Part shown: piece by piece, positions 1-8,998 of the stretch
How the letters are laid out: each line of letters begins with the position of its first letter
How positions within the stretch are numbered: the first letter of the stretch is position 1
Origin: Acidobacteriota bacterium
GTDB taxonomy: Bacteria; Acidobacteriota; Blastocatellia; Pyrinomonadales; Pyrinomonadaceae
DNA: 64,000 bases
NCBI GenBank assembly: GCA_019639135.1
Contig: JAHBSL010000021.1
Span: forward strand, 1 to 64,000
Direction of reading: 5' to 3'
Notes under the pieces: model-generated
Databases searched by the model: none
Seen by the model: the letters and a program-made list of their open reading frames with translations, nothing else
What the model was told of the DNA's origin: nothing
Program-made: the position numbers and the translations under genes

Positions 1-15
1 TGCCCATCGATGAGC

Positions 16-95
16 GGTGAGTCTCCGACTCACCGAGCGACCCAACCAACCCGCCGCGGCTCCGCCGCCGATCTAAATGCTCGGCGGCATAGCCG
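16..95. other. Two intergenic hairpins
   Basis: Two strong dyads sit just beyond the stop of the minus-strand aldehyde dehydrogenase gene. Positions 16-23 (GGTGAGTC) and 27-34 (GACTCACC) form a perfect 8-bp stem on a 3-base loop. Positions 64-71 pair with 81-88 and, after a 2x2 mismatch, 57-61 (CGGCT) pairs with 91-95. They could end or protect the transcript, but no T-run follows, so they are not typical intrinsic terminators. Nothing else is recognised in 1-159. Confidence 0.4.
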
Positions 96-159
96 CAAGT
101 TCGGAAGCTAACCCAACGGCGTGGCAGAGCACACGCCGCTCATCAACGGGCACAGAGCC

Positions 160-1581
160 CTATAAGCTCATTACCACCAACCGCGGCTCCGTCATTTCCT
201 CCATGGCGTAGCGGAGGCCTTCGCGGCCGAAGCCGGAGTCTTTCACACCGCCGTAGGGCATATTATCGACGCGAAAGGTGGGCACGTCGTTGATGATGAC
301 GCCGCCGTATTCGAGCTGCTCGGCGGCGAGACGCGCCCGGCCGAGATCGCGTGTGAAAACTCCGGCCTGCAAGCCGAAGCGGCCGTGATTGGCAAGCTCG
401 ACCGCATCCTCGAACCGCGCGAAGGGTTCGACGACCGCGAGCGGTGCGAACGCTTCCTCTGAGACGACCTTCATCTCGGGCGTCGAGGCGGTCAGCACGG
501 TCGGCTCGAGCATCGCACCCTCGCGGCGGTTGCCGCAGATGAGCTTAGCGCCGCCGTCGAGCGCTTCGTTAATCCATCTCTCGGCCCGCTCGGCGGAGGC
601 GGTGTCGATCATCGGCCCGATCTCCGTCGCCTCGTCCGCCGGGTTGCCACGCTTGAGCAGCGACGCCCGCCGTGCGAATTCGTCTATCCACGCCCCGAAC
701 CGCGATTCGTGGACGAAGATCCGCTGTACCGAAATGCAGACCTGCCCCGAAAAAGCGAACGCCCCGACGATGTTCTTGCGGAGCGTGTCCTCGGCGTCGG
801 CCGTTTCATCGACGATCACCGCCGCGTTGCCGCCGAGCTCGAGCGTTACGAACTTTTTCACCGCCCGCTGCTTTATTTGCCAGCCGACCTTGTCGCTGCC
901 GGTGAATGAGATCATCGCTATGCGGCCATCGGTGTAGATCGGGTCGAGATGTTTGACGTCCGCCGGAACGACCTGCAAGGCCGACTTCGGCAGGCCGCTT
1001 TCGAGGAAGACCTCTCCAAGCAGGAGCGAGGTCAGCGGCGTGCGGTCGCTCGGCTTGATGATGACGGCATTGCCCGAGGCGAGCGCCGGTGCGACCTTGT
1101 GGGCGACCAGGTTTAGCGGGAAGTTGAAAGGCGTTATGCCAAAGACGACGCCCCGCGGGATGCGAAGCGTATAGGCCATCTTGCCGCGGCCGGCTGGCTG
1201 CGTATCGACCGGGACGACCTCGCCGGTAAAGCGTTCGGCCTCGCCCGCTGCCCATGCGAAGGTGGCGATGGCCCGTTCGGCCTCGCCGCGGGCATAGCGG
1301 CGCGGCTTGCCGGCCTCGGCTACGATGCTCTCGATGAATTCCTCGCGGCGCCGCTCGATCCCCTCGGCCATCCGCCGCAGGCCCTTCGCCAGCCGAAAAC
1401 GGTCAAGCCGCTTCATTTCCGCCGCCGCTTCCGTGGCACTCTCGACCGCCGCGGCAAGCTCATCCGGCCCCGCCGAACCGACTTCCGCGATCACCTCGCC
1501 GCTCCACGGCGACGCGACCCGAATGCTCTCCGCCCCGGCCCGCCACTCGCCGCCGATCAAAATTTTTTTGGCTTCAGACAT
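160..1581 (-). CDS. NAD(P)-dependent aldehyde dehydrogenase
   Basis: A 473-residue cytoplasmic aldehyde dehydrogenase, full length for the family, oxidising an aldehyde to the acid with NAD(P)+. The Rossmann-type cofactor region includes the FTGSDKVG motif (226-233). The general base is E248 in LELGG, and the catalytic thiol is C282 in the segment FSGQVCISVQR. The PFNFPLN stretch near 151-157 is also typical. Overall it resembles the lactaldehyde/GapN-like branch rather than betaine aldehyde enzymes, but the substrate cannot be read from sequence. It stands alone, with tRNA-Arg behind its start on the other strand. The ATG start gives the usual family N-terminus. Confidence 0.93.
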   Translation of the reverse strand: MSEAKKILIGGEWRAGAESIRVASPWSGEVIAEVGSAGPDELAAAVESATEAAAEMKRLDRFRLAKGLRRMAEGIERRREEFIESIVAEAGKPRRYARGEAERAIATFAWAAGEAERFTGEVVPVDTQPAGRGKMAYTLRIPRGVVFGITPFNFPLNLVAHKVAPALASGNAVIIKPSDRTPLTSLLLGEVFLESGLPKSALQVVPADVKHLDPIYTDGRIAMISFTGSDKVGWQIKQRAVKKFVTLELGGNAAVIVDETADAEDTLRKNIVGAFAFSGQVCISVQRIFVHESRFGAWIDEFARRASLLKRGNPADEATEIGPMIDTASAERAERWINEALDGGAKLICGNRREGAMLEPTVLTASTPEMKVVSEEAFAPLAVVEPFARFEDAVELANHGRFGLQAGVFTRDLGRARLAAEQLEYGGVIINDVPTFRVDNMPYGGVKDSGFGREGLRYAMEEMTEPRLVVMSL

Positions 1582-1723
1582 CTTTTGACGTATTGTAACA
1601 GGAATGGAAACCGTCGTTCAGAGTGCGCGATTCATCGCGTACACTGTGTTACGAGCTAAAGCTCGCACTCCAAACAGCGAAGTTTGCAAACCCCGCGGCC
1701 AGAGTTTAAACTTCTCCTTGCGT

Positions 1724-1800
1724 GCACCCTTAGCTCAGTTGAATAGAGCGTCTGACTTCGGATCAGAAGGTCGCAGGTTTGAGTCCTGCAGGGTGTACCA
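1724..1800 (+). tRNA. tRNA-Arg (anticodon TCG)
   Basis: A 77-base cloverleaf. The acceptor GCACCCT pairs with AGGGTGT (one G-U at the end), followed by discriminator A and an encoded CCA. The anticodon stem TCTGA/TCAGA encloses the loop CTTCGGA, giving anticodon TCG, which reads CGA. The T arm has GCAGG-TTTGAGT-CCTGC. Any reading frame through this stretch is a by-product of the tRNA. No clear promoter is seen upstream. Confidence 0.96.
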
Positions 1801-1850
1801 TTTCAATTTCGGATGTGGGATTTCCGATTTGAGATTTAGGCTTACAGCAT

Positions 1851-1910
1851 CTGACCACTGACCACTGACCACTGACCACTGACCACTGACCACTGACCAC
1901 TGTCCACTGC
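1851..1910. repeat. Heptamer tandem repeat (ACCACTG)n
   Basis: About eight near-perfect head-to-tail copies of the 7-bp unit ACCACTG, with one copy changed to TCCACTG near the end. The array fills the gap between tRNA-Arg and the convergent M15-like lipoprotein gene. It is one of several short degenerate tandem arrays in this window with a 7- to 9-bp period, reminiscent of the heptamer STRR repeats known from cyanobacteria. No coding or regulatory role can be read from it. Confidence 0.9.
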
Positions 1911-2852
1911 CTAAATATCCGGCACCCAAAACGTCCGTCCCGAATCTGTTATCTTCTTGAGACCGAGCGACGGGAGTTCGGCTTCTTTTACCCCGAGGTA
2001 GGTGAAATGCGGCAGGTCGGAGGCGACGGTTTGGAACCAGCCGTTTTCGTTGAGGATGCTGCGGACCTGCGGGTTGTCGAATTCCTTTACGTCAAAAGCC
2101 AACAGCGAGAGATGCTGCGAGGTTCCCGGCGGAGCGACCGAGTAGATGATCGATTTCGAAAGATCCTTGGCGAAATAAATGCCCTGTTCTTCAAGCCGGA
2201 GCACTTCCTTAACTTGGTCGAACGTCGAAAGCCCTTTTAGCCGGTCGGCGTCCGCCTTTGTCATCCGGCCTTTGCCGACCCAATGAACGAGCGCCGGATC
2301 GACGCGGCTCTGCCAGAGCCCGACCGTCTCGTTATAGGTCCGCTTTGCCGAGTCGGCCCCTCGCGGGCTGATCGAAAGCCCCTTGGCCTTCGCCTGCTCG
2401 ATCGCCGTGCGGAGTGCGTCCATCGCCGCGGCCTGGAGTGTCAGCTGAAAACCGCCGATCGAAGCGGCCGAGGTCTTAAGCGTTCCCTGAAACGCAGCAA
2501 CCTCCGTTTCGTCACGAAAGACGACCTTTTTCGGAGCCGTCACGCCGCCGCGGGCAACAAAGACCGAACCATACTCACGCAGCAGCTTCCGCCCAACGTC
2601 GTCGGTCGGCTGTTCAAAATCCGCCGGTAGGTTCCCCGCAAATCCCTTCTTCTCACCCATCTCGGTGTTGCTGTTCGCCGTCGTTTTATTGGCGTTGGCC
2701 GTATTCGTTACGTTCGTGTTTGAAACATTTGCCGGCCGGTCGCCGCTGTTCACCGGGCCTTCCGGACTCCGGGCCGTCGGGCTCGTCCAGCAGGCAGCCG
2801 TCGCCGCGACCGCCGCAAGCAAACTCAAACGCAAAAATACGCCAACCCTCAT
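1911..2852 (-). CDS. M15-peptidase-like lipoprotein (D-Ala-D-Ala carboxypeptidase-like)
   Basis: A 313-residue exported protein with a lipobox (LAAVAATAA before C21), so probably membrane-anchored. A low-complexity Asn/Thr-rich linker (about 30-65) precedes an alpha-helical domain. The C-terminal part carries the M15/VanY-like metal-site pattern: S245-Q-H247 followed by D254, then D279-x-x-H282-F-x-Y-L-G. Family enzymes usually have Glu where D279 stands, so activity is uncertain. It is homologous along its length to the next gene upstream, which it overlaps by 4 bp (ATGA), indicating tandem duplication and translational coupling. A role in trimming peptidoglycan peptides is inferred from the fold signature only. 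Confidence 0.7.
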   Translation of the reverse strand: MRVGVFLRLSLLAAVAATAACWTSPTARSPEGPVNSGDRPANVSNTNVTNTANANKTTANSNTEMGEKKGFAGNLPADFEQPTDDVGRKLLREYGSVFVARGGVTAPKKVVFRDETEVAAFQGTLKTSAASIGGFQLTLQAAAMDALRTAIEQAKAKGLSISPRGADSAKRTYNETVGLWQSRVDPALVHWVGKGRMTKADADRLKGLSTFDQVKEVLRLEEQGIYFAKDLSKSIIYSVAPPGTSQHLSLLAFDVKEFDNPQVRSILNENGWFQTVASDLPHFTYLGVKEAELPSLGLKKITDSGRTFWVPDI

Positions 2853-3709
2853 CGCTCAAAATTCGGTATCCAAAAAGTGTAGCCGTCCTTCTCGGCGGCG
2901 ACGAGGCCACGCTTCGGCAGCTCGTCCTCATCGAGCCCAAGATATGTGAAATGCGGCGTGTCGTCAATGATGGTCTGGAACCAGCCGTGTTGGTTGAGTA
3001 TCGCCCGGACGTCCTTGTTCGCAAATTCGGCGACGTCGAGCGCAAGCATTGACAGATGCTGCGAGGTTCCAGGCGCCGCGACCGAAGAGAAGATCGAGCG
3101 GTTGAACCCGGTCGAGAACCAGATCGAATCCTTCTCCCATTCGATCACCTGGGCCACCTGATCGGTCGTCTCCATCTTCGCCGCCCGTTCCGCGTCTTCT
3201 GGCTTTATCTTCCCGCGGGCCGTCCAGTGTTTAAGGGCCGGGTCGAACCGCGACTTCCAGATGCGGAAAGTATCCGCATAGCTCCGCTTGGCCGCCGAGG
3301 CACCGCGAGGCGTTATCGTCAGCTTTTGCTTCGCCGCCGCGGCCCGAGCCTTTTCAAGAGCGTCCATCGCCGCCGATTGGAGCTCGATTGTCCGCCCGCC
3401 GATCGTCGCCGTTCGCGACTTGACCGTTGCCTGAAACGCCGAGACTTCTTCCTCATTGGCAAAAACGCAGTTCGTCGGAAACCGCACCTCCGAGGCCGCG
3501 ATGAACATCGCTCCGTAGTCCTTAAAGACCCGCCGGGCGACGACATTCGTATCGATGGCACAGATGTCCTCTAGCTTCAGCTTTTTCGCAGCAAGCCGTT
3601 TTTCGACCACCGGCCGAAAGTCGAGCGGCCCGTTCTTCTGTGCCGGAACGATGCCGGCAAACAGCGAGGCGATGAACAAGGCGATGAGTGAGGTTTTCGT
3701 TATTTTCAT
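2849..3709 (-). CDS. M15-peptidase-like secreted protein, paralogue of the neighbouring lipoprotein
   Basis: A 286-residue protein with a cleavable signal peptide (cut near VPAQ, residue 24) and no lipobox cysteine. The putative metal site is S216-Q-H218, D225, and D250-x-x-H253-F-T-Y-L-G, the same layout and the same Glu-to-Asp change as its paralogue at 1911-2852. Blocks such as PRGA.SAKR, DPAL.HW and GTSQHLS are shared. It begins 6 bp after hutH ends and so belongs to the same transcript. Why two such cell-wall-like proteins follow histidine-degradation genes is unknown. Confidence 0.7.
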   Translation of the reverse strand: MKITKTSLIALFIASLFAGIVPAQKNGPLDFRPVVEKRLAAKKLKLEDICAIDTNVVARRVFKDYGAMFIAASEVRFPTNCVFANEEEVSAFQATVKSRTATIGGRTIELQSAAMDALEKARAAAAKQKLTITPRGASAAKRSYADTFRIWKSRFDPALKHWTARGKIKPEDAERAAKMETTDQVAQVIEWEKDSIWFSTGFNRSIFSSVAAPGTSQHLSMLALDVAEFANKDVRAILNQHGWFQTIIDDTPHFTYLGLDEDELPKRGLVAAEKDGYTFWIPNFER

Positions 3710-3715
3710 TTCAGG

Positions 3716-5329
3716 TCAGTCGTTGACGGGTGAGATAAAGTCGCGGACCACTGCAAGGACCTCGTCCATGTGGCCCTTCATATACTCGTCACGTCCGATG
3801 AACGGAACACGCCGCCGGATGCCTTCATATATCTCCCGCGTACCAGCCCCGAGCCGCTTTTCTTCTCCGATCCGTGCCTTGCGGAGGTCAACGCCCTGTG
3901 CCGCACAAAAAAGCTCGATCGAGAGAATGTTAGCCAGATTCTCGGCAACCTGCCGCAATTTCAAAGCGGCCGTAGCTCCCATAGAGACGTGGTCCTCGAC
4001 GTTTGCCGAACTGGGGATCGTATCAACACTCGCCGGATGTGCCAGCACCTTATTCTCCGTGCAGAGTGCAGCGGCAGTGTATTGAACGATCATAAAGCCC
4101 GAGTTCAGCCCGCCGTTCTCGGTCAAAAACGCCGGCAGGACATGGGCATTTGACGACTCATCGGTCAGCCGCATTATCCGCCGCTCGGAGATATTTCCGA
4201 GCTCGGCAAGTGCGATGGTCAGATAATCGAACGCCAGTGCCAGCGGCTCGCCGTGGAAGTTCCCGCCGCTTATTACCTCTATCGACGCGCCGACGCGCGG
4301 ACGCGATGAGGCGGCGAGAGGATCTTTTGTCCCCGCGTCCCCGTGTCTGTCATTCTCCTCGTCGCTGACAAATATCAACGGATTGTCCGTCACCGAGTTC
4401 AGCTCGATCTTTAGAAGCCATTCGGCATAGGCAACGGCATCGCGGCAGGCACCGTGGACCTGCGGGATGCACCGAAGCGTGTAGGCATCCTGCACATTCG
4501 CCGGATCGAATCCGCGGACGAACTCACTTCCCTCCAGATGCTTGCGAAGATTTCGGGCTGTATCGATCTGCCGCGGATGCGGGCGAAGTGCGTGTATGCG
4601 CTCGTCAAATGCCAAAACGGTCCCATTTAAGGCTTCGAGGCTCAAGCAGCCGGCAATGTCGGCCAGATCGGCAAGCCGGATCGCCCGTGCTGTTTCAAGC
4701 AAACCGACGGCGGTCATCACCGTTGTTCCATTGGTCAGGGCGAGGCCCTCTTTTGCTTTCAGCGAGACCGGCGAAAGCCCGGCTTTGCTCAAAGCCTCAG
4801 CCCCGGACATCACCTCGACGCCAAACTCCGCACGGCCCTCGCCGATCAGCACGCACGCAAAATGTGCCAGCGGAGCAAGATCGCCGCTTGCGCCCAGACT
4901 TCCCTTTTCCGGGATCACCGGATGCACACCGCGGTTGAGGCATTCAAGGATAAGCTCAAGCGTCTCAAGCCGGATGCCCGAAAAACCGCGGGCAAGCGTG
5001 TTCGCCCGGATCAGCATTATCGCCCGGACGGTCGGCACATCGAACGAATCGCCGACGCCCACAGCATGGCTCAGGACGATGTTTCGCTGCAATTCCTCGA
5101 CCTGCTCGCGGCCGATGATCTTGTCCTTAAAAGCCCCGAAACCGGTCGTGATGCCGTATGCCACCTCGCCGCGTTCGAGCAATTCATCGACCGCCGCCGC
5201 CGCCCGGTTCACATTCACCTTCGCCCGCTCATCAAGCACAACGCACGGCTTGCCCGGCCGCCCATAAGCAACCGCCAAAACCTGTTCGAACGTCAGGCTT
5301 TCGCCATTTATTGCGATCTCACTTATCAC
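3716..5329 (-). CDS. hutH: Histidine ammonia-lyase
   Basis: Catalyses the first step of histidine degradation: L-histidine to trans-urocanate plus ammonia. The protein has 537 residues. The segment GSLGASGDLAPL holds the A147-S148-G149 triad that cyclises into the MIO electrophile, and the N-terminal YGITTGFG loop is also typical. A hydrophilic insertion (DEENDRHGDAGTKD region) makes it slightly longer than most homologues. The start is GTG; it overlaps the end of hutI by 11 bp, which decides the start and suggests coupling. It lies in one operon with hutI, while hutU diverges at 9933. Confidence 0.96.
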   Translation of the reverse strand: MISEIAINGESLTFEQVLAVAYGRPGKPCVVLDERAKVNVNRAAAAVDELLERGEVAYGITTGFGAFKDKIIGREQVEELQRNIVLSHAVGVGDSFDVPTVRAIMLIRANTLARGFSGIRLETLELILECLNRGVHPVIPEKGSLGASGDLAPLAHFACVLIGEGRAEFGVEVMSGAEALSKAGLSPVSLKAKEGLALTNGTTVMTAVGLLETARAIRLADLADIAGCLSLEALNGTVLAFDERIHALRPHPRQIDTARNLRKHLEGSEFVRGFDPANVQDAYTLRCIPQVHGACRDAVAYAEWLLKIELNSVTDNPLIFVSDEENDRHGDAGTKDPLAASSRPRVGASIEVISGGNFHGEPLALAFDYLTIALAELGNISERRIMRLTDESSNAHVLPAFLTENGGLNSGFMIVQYTAAALCTENKVLAHPASVDTIPSSANVEDHVSMGATAALKLRQVAENLANILSIELFCAAQGVDLRKARIGEEKRLGAGTREIYEGIRRRVPFIGRDEYMKGHMDEVLAVVRDFISPVND

Positions 5330-6620
5330 CTAAAACTTTTTCCTTATTCCGCTCCACCGGCCGCCCTTCGGCAAGCGTTTCGGCAATCAGATTTCCCCCA
5401 AATTCATATACGAGCATCCGCCAATCGCATGAATCCAGAAACTTCAGATCAGCTCGCTTCCCTACCTCGATCGACCCGTGCGTTTCGCCAAGTCCGATGG
5501 CATGGGCGGCGTTTATGGTTGCCGCGTTCAGCGCTTCGGCGGGAAGAAGCTTTTGGTATCGGCAGGCGATCGCCATCGCCATCGGCTGCGACGGGCACGG
5601 TGCCGAGCCGGGATTGTAGTCCGTGGTCAGTGCCACGGCACAGCCCGCATCGATCAGTTTACGCGCCGGGGCGAACTGCGTTTTGCCGCCGTTGAAATTC
5701 TCGGTCGGAATGACGACGCCGACCGTTTCGCTTGCGGCGAGCAATGCGATCTCTTCGTCAGAAATGGCGTCGAGGTGATCTATCGAGACCGCGTCGTGCT
5801 CGACCCCGAGCCGCGAACCGCCAAGATTGGTGAACTGATCAACGTGCGCCTTTAACCGAAAACCGAGCTCCGCGGCCGAGGCGAATATTTGCTCCGCATG
5901 CCCGGTTGTGAAAGCATTTCGCTCGCAAAAGATATCGGCAAAGAACGGCGTGCCCTCCGTATCAAAATGCGAACTCGAATACCATTCCCACGCCTGCGGC
6001 AGCATCTCGCCGCAAATCATCTCGATATAGCCGTCCGCATCGTCCTTAAACTCCGGCGGAACCGCATGAGCCGCCAGAAATGTCGGCACGACCTTTATCG
6101 CATGCCGCTTGTCGAGCGCCTCGATCACCCGCAGCATCTTCAGCTCCGTCTCGGTGTCGAGCCCGTAGCCGGTCTTTATTTCGCAAACGGTCGTGCCGCA
6201 GGCGAGCATCTTATCGAGGCGGCCGAGAGCCGCGACGATCAACTCCTCTTCCGAAGCAGCCCGCGTATTCCGGACGGTCGAGATTATCCCGCCGCCGGCG
6301 GCCAGGATATCGAGATATTCCGCTCCCTTGATCTTCAGTTCGAACTCGTTCAGCCGATCGCCGGCATAAACGATGTGCGTGTGCGGATCGACAAACCCGG
6401 GAACTACCGCTCGGCCCTCGGCGTCGATCAACTCAGCGGCCTTGTGCTGCTTTAGCACCTCCGCCGACGTCCCGACGGCAGTAAAAACCCCATCTTTGAT
6501 CGCAACGGCACCATCGGCAATTATGCCGACGTCCTGCATCGCGGCCCCGCGTTTCGGCCCGCCCGGCGAGGCACAGGTGGCAAGCTGACCGACGTTATGG
6601 ATTATGAGGTCGTTGACCAT
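5319..6620 (-). CDS. hutI: Imidazolonepropionase
   Basis: Hydrolyses 4-imidazolone-5-propionate to N-formimino-L-glutamate, the third step of histidine degradation. This amidohydrolase has the metal-binding H80-T-H82 in [13 protein letters not shown] and the later HVDQF and [10 protein letters not shown] blocks. The start MVNDLIIHN at 6620 is preferred over an upstream in-frame codon because homologues begin there; it then has 433 residues. It overlaps the AhpD-like gene before it by 19 bp and hutH after it by 11 bp. The formiminoglutamate-degrading step (hutG, hutF or formiminotransferase) is not in the window. Confidence 0.95.
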   Translation of the reverse strand: MVNDLIIHNVGQLATCASPGGPKRGAAMQDVGIIADGAVAIKDGVFTAVGTSAEVLKQHKAAELIDAEGRAVVPGFVDPHTHIVYAGDRLNEFELKIKGAEYLDILAAGGGIISTVRNTRAASEEELIVAALGRLDKMLACGTTVCEIKTGYGLDTETELKMLRVIEALDKRHAIKVVPTFLAAHAVPPEFKDDADGYIEMICGEMLPQAWEWYSSSHFDTEGTPFFADIFCERNAFTTGHAEQIFASAAELGFRLKAHVDQFTNLGGSRLGVEHDAVSIDHLDAISDEEIALLAASETVGVVIPTENFNGGKTQFAPARKLIDAGCAVALTTDYNPGSAPCPSQPMAMAIACRYQKLLPAEALNAATINAAHAIGLGETHGSIEVGKRADLKFLDSCDWRMLVYEFGGNLIAETLAEGRPVERNKEKVLGDK

Positions 6621-7192
6621 TGAAGCGTCTCGCGGCCGATGCCGAGCGCGTCGGCAACGCGATTGATGTAGTTGAACCACGACGCGATCAGCGTTATCTG
6701 CAAGATCGCCGTGTCGTCAAAGCCCGCAGCCCGCAGCCGTTCGTGATACGCGGGCGTGATCCGCGTGGCATCTTTCGTCAGCTGGACAACGTAATCGAGC
6801 ATAACCCGCTCGGCCTCGGTGATCGGTGCGGTCGTGTAGTCCTCGCGAAGTGCCTCGATCAACCCATCTTCTAAAGTGACGCGACGCAGAAACTCCGCGT
6901 GAGACTCCACTCAGTAAAAGCAGTCGTTCGTGTGCGAGACCATCGTCGCGATCATCTCGTGCTGCCGCCGTTCGAGCGGAAGCTCCGGCGACATCATCGC
7001 AGCAAACGCCATGAACGAATGATGAAGTGCATCCGGCATCAACGTATGCGAATCGATGATCGATTCATCGATGGTGCTCGCCCCTTCGGCGGGCGTCGCG
7101 TATTCCTGCGGATACGCCATCCGCGTCTTCATCAAGATCTCCTGTAGCTTCGGGTCGGCGTCCTCGAACTTAATGGTTTTTATCCAGGCCAT
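6602..7192 (-). CDS. AhpD-like peroxidase-related protein, probable selenoprotein (CxxU)
   Basis: Two frame-matched halves, 93 and 102 codons, are separated by a single TGA at 6911-6913. Read through, they give a 196-residue AhpD/carboxymuconolactone-decarboxylase-type protein (peroxidase-related type) with both usual helical halves. The TGA falls exactly on the second cysteine of the active-site motif CxxCxxxH: C91-F-Y-U94-V-E-S-H98. A hairpin at 6884-6900 fits a bacterial SECIS. The start MAWIKTI at 7192 matches homologues and overlaps the permease end by 23 bp. AhpD-like CxxU selenoproteins are known from bacterial surveys. The alternative is a nonsense mutation, but the intact second half, the exact position and the hairpin favour selenocysteine. 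Confidence 0.8.
6884..6900 (-). promoter_or_regulatory. Candidate bacterial SECIS hairpin
   Basis: On the minus strand, ten bases after the in-frame TGA, the 17-base segment ACGCGGAGTTTCTGCGT folds into a 7-bp stem (one G-U pair) with the three-base loop GTT. The loop starts with G and lies 17 bases after the TGA. This fits the published bacterial SECIS rules as I recall them: loop 16-37 nt downstream of UGA, short loop, G in the first two positions. It lies inside the coding sequence, as bacterial SECIS elements do. SelB binding is inferred; no sel genes are present in the window. Confidence 0.6.
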
Positions 7193-8480
7193 GTTTTCGC
7201 TTGAAAATGAAATGATAAACGGGAATGCCGAGCGAGACAACAACGAGGCCGGTCGCGGTCTGCAGCGGGCTTCGCATTCCGACAAAGAAAAGCACTACGG
7301 CCGTCAGAATGAGATAAACGACAAGCGGCAGCGGATAGAGCGGCGTCCGATAGCCGGAAGTCTCTGCCCGGCGGATGCGATGAAGCCCGGCAACGGCCAC
7401 GCCGATCGCCAATATCACGACAAAAAAGAAGTAGCCGAGTATCTCATTGAAGCCGCCGGTCAGGATCAGGACGGAAGCGAGCACCATCTGGATCGCGATC
7501 GCGAGATACGGCGTCCCGAACCGCGGATGCAGTTCACCGACCTTGCGGAAAAAGAGCCCATCGTTCGCCATCGCATAGTAAACACGCGGCGAAACGAGCA
7601 GATATGCGAAGAGTGTACCGACCACGGAGATACAAACTACCGCCGCAAAAACCTGCCCGCCGACCGGGCCGAACATCGCCTGCCCGGCGAGTGCGGCAAA
7701 GGCTTCGTCGTTCGCAACGCTCGCCGCCGGTACGAGGTACATAAAGACCGCACTTGTCAGGATATAAATGACCGAAAGCCCGAGGATGCCGAGCACGAGC
7801 GTCCGTGGTACGTTCCGCTCCGGGTCGGCGATCTCGCCAGTCATTCGCGTTACCTCCCACCAACCGGCAAACGCAAAAAAAGCACCGACCAGGCCGCCCG
7901 CGAGTGCACCGAAAATATCCGGCGGCGTTGAAAAGAAGGGCATCAGGTTAGCCCAATTCCCGCTTCCGCTCAGGAAGCCGAAGGCGACGATGAAGAGTAA
8001 CGTCCCGACCTTGATCAGCGTCAGCACCCGCAAAAAACCGGCTCCGATCCCGGTCCCGAGCATTGTGAGAGTGCCGATCGCAAGCACCGCCGCAATCGCA
8101 AGCGCCGTTTGCCCCGCGGGCGAAAGCTCAAAGATAAAGCTCGCGTATGAAGCAAAGCCGACGCCGAAGATCGCCGTCAGCCCCGGGTCAAGCACGAGCA
8201 AGACCATCCAGCCGTAAACGAACGCCGCACCTTTGCCGTAAGCCTCGCGGAGATAAACGTAACTCCCGCCCGCCTCCGGAAAACGCGACGCAAGCTCCGC
8301 ATAGCAGAGCGCTCCGCAGAGCGTCATCAGCCCGACCGCCGCCCAAATGCTAAAGAGCCACGCCGGCGACCCGACCGACTTCGCCATCCCCGCCGGAACC
8401 AGAAAAATGCCGACGCCGATCACCTGCCCGATGATCACCGCCACCGCCGTCCAGAGCCCGAATCTGCGTTTAAGTTCCAT
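7170..8480 (-). CDS. APC-family amino acid permease
   Basis: A 436-residue inner-membrane transporter with about 12 hydrophobic segments. The N-terminal VAVIIGQVIGVGIFLVPAG block is the glycine-rich unwound helix 1 of the amino acid-polyamine-cation superfamily. Helix 6 contains FFAFAGWWEVTRMTGEI, like LAT/YfnA-type exchangers. It sits directly before the AhpD-like gene, hutI and hutH, so uptake of histidine or another amino acid is a reasonable inference, though the substrate cannot be read from sequence. The ATG start gives a short cytoplasmic N-terminus normal for the family. Confidence 0.88.
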   Translation of the reverse strand: MELKRRFGLWTAVAVIIGQVIGVGIFLVPAGMAKSVGSPAWLFSIWAAVGLMTLCGALCYAELASRFPEAGGSYVYLREAYGKGAAFVYGWMVLLVLDPGLTAIFGVGFASYASFIFELSPAGQTALAIAAVLAIGTLTMLGTGIGAGFLRVLTLIKVGTLLFIVAFGFLSGSGNWANLMPFFSTPPDIFGALAGGLVGAFFAFAGWWEVTRMTGEIADPERNVPRTLVLGILGLSVIYILTSAVFMYLVPAASVANDEAFAALAGQAMFGPVGGQVFAAVVCISVVGTLFAYLLVSPRVYYAMANDGLFFRKVGELHPRFGTPYLAIAIQMVLASVLILTGGFNEILGYFFFVVILAIGVAVAGLHRIRRAETSGYRTPLYPLPLVVYLILTAVVLFFVGMRSPLQTATGLVVVSLGIPVYHFIFKRKHGLDKNH

Positions 8481-8499
8481 GGTGAGGACGGCCGAAGAC

Positions 8500-8979
8500 C
8501 TACATCGGATTCTTTGCGATCTTCTCGTGGATCTCGTTGACCATCATCAAGCCGGCCGAGCCGTAGTATTTATGATATTCGGCGATCATTTCGCCTTTCA
8601 CAATTACCGGGTCGGTCTCGGTCAGCTTCTTGGCTTCCTCGATCGAATCGACCGCAAAAACGAACAGCCCACGCCACCCATCAACGCGGTCGAGCGGCCC
8701 CGCGAGCACAAGTTTGCCTTCCTTGGCGAGCCGCGTCATATTTGCAAAATGCCCGGCGAACATCTCGTCGCGTTCCTTTCCTGCAGGTATCGTCTTCGGC
8801 CCGGTCTTGAGGATGACAAGAACGTATGATCGCATCCCGCGTTCGTCCGCCCCAAGCTTTTTCGCCAGCTCCGCGTCATACTTCGCGTTTGCCGGCGTCG
8901 GCTTCGCCTCCGGCTGCTGCCCAAATGCCGAAACCGAGCAAACAACGAACATCGCGAGCGTGAGTAAACTTCTACTCAT
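8500..8979 (-). CDS. Exported YciI-like domain protein
   Basis: A 159-residue protein with a clear signal peptide (cut near SAFGQ, about residue 21). The mature part from about 50 on is a YCII/dimeric alpha-beta-barrel domain: YVLVILKTGP, then GHFANMTRLAKEGKLVLAGP with the typical His, and FAVDSIEEAKKLTETDPVI. Such domains are mostly cytoplasmic; secreted versions are less common. Its function is unknown. It is spaced 19 bp from both the esterase before it and the permease after it, consistent with one transcript. Confidence 0.75.
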   Translation of the reverse strand: MSRSLLTLAMFVVCSVSAFGQQPEAKPTPANAKYDAELAKKLGADERGMRSYVLVILKTGPKTIPAGKERDEMFAGHFANMTRLAKEGKLVLAGPLDRVDGWRGLFVFAVDSIEEAKKLTETDPVIVKGEMIAEYHKYYGSAGLMMVNEIHEKIAKNPM

Positions 8980-8998
8980 AACTTATTTCTTCTCCTAG

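Noticed and set aside
1604..1861. Small frame across tRNA-Arg
   Set aside because: It reads LAQLNRASDFGSEGRRFESCR, the well-known false peptide from tRNA sequence.
6602..6910. Independent 102-codon gene starting with GTG after the TGA
   Set aside because: Its first residues complete the CxxCxxxH motif of the upstream half in the same frame, so it is better read as the C-terminal part of one selenoprotein.
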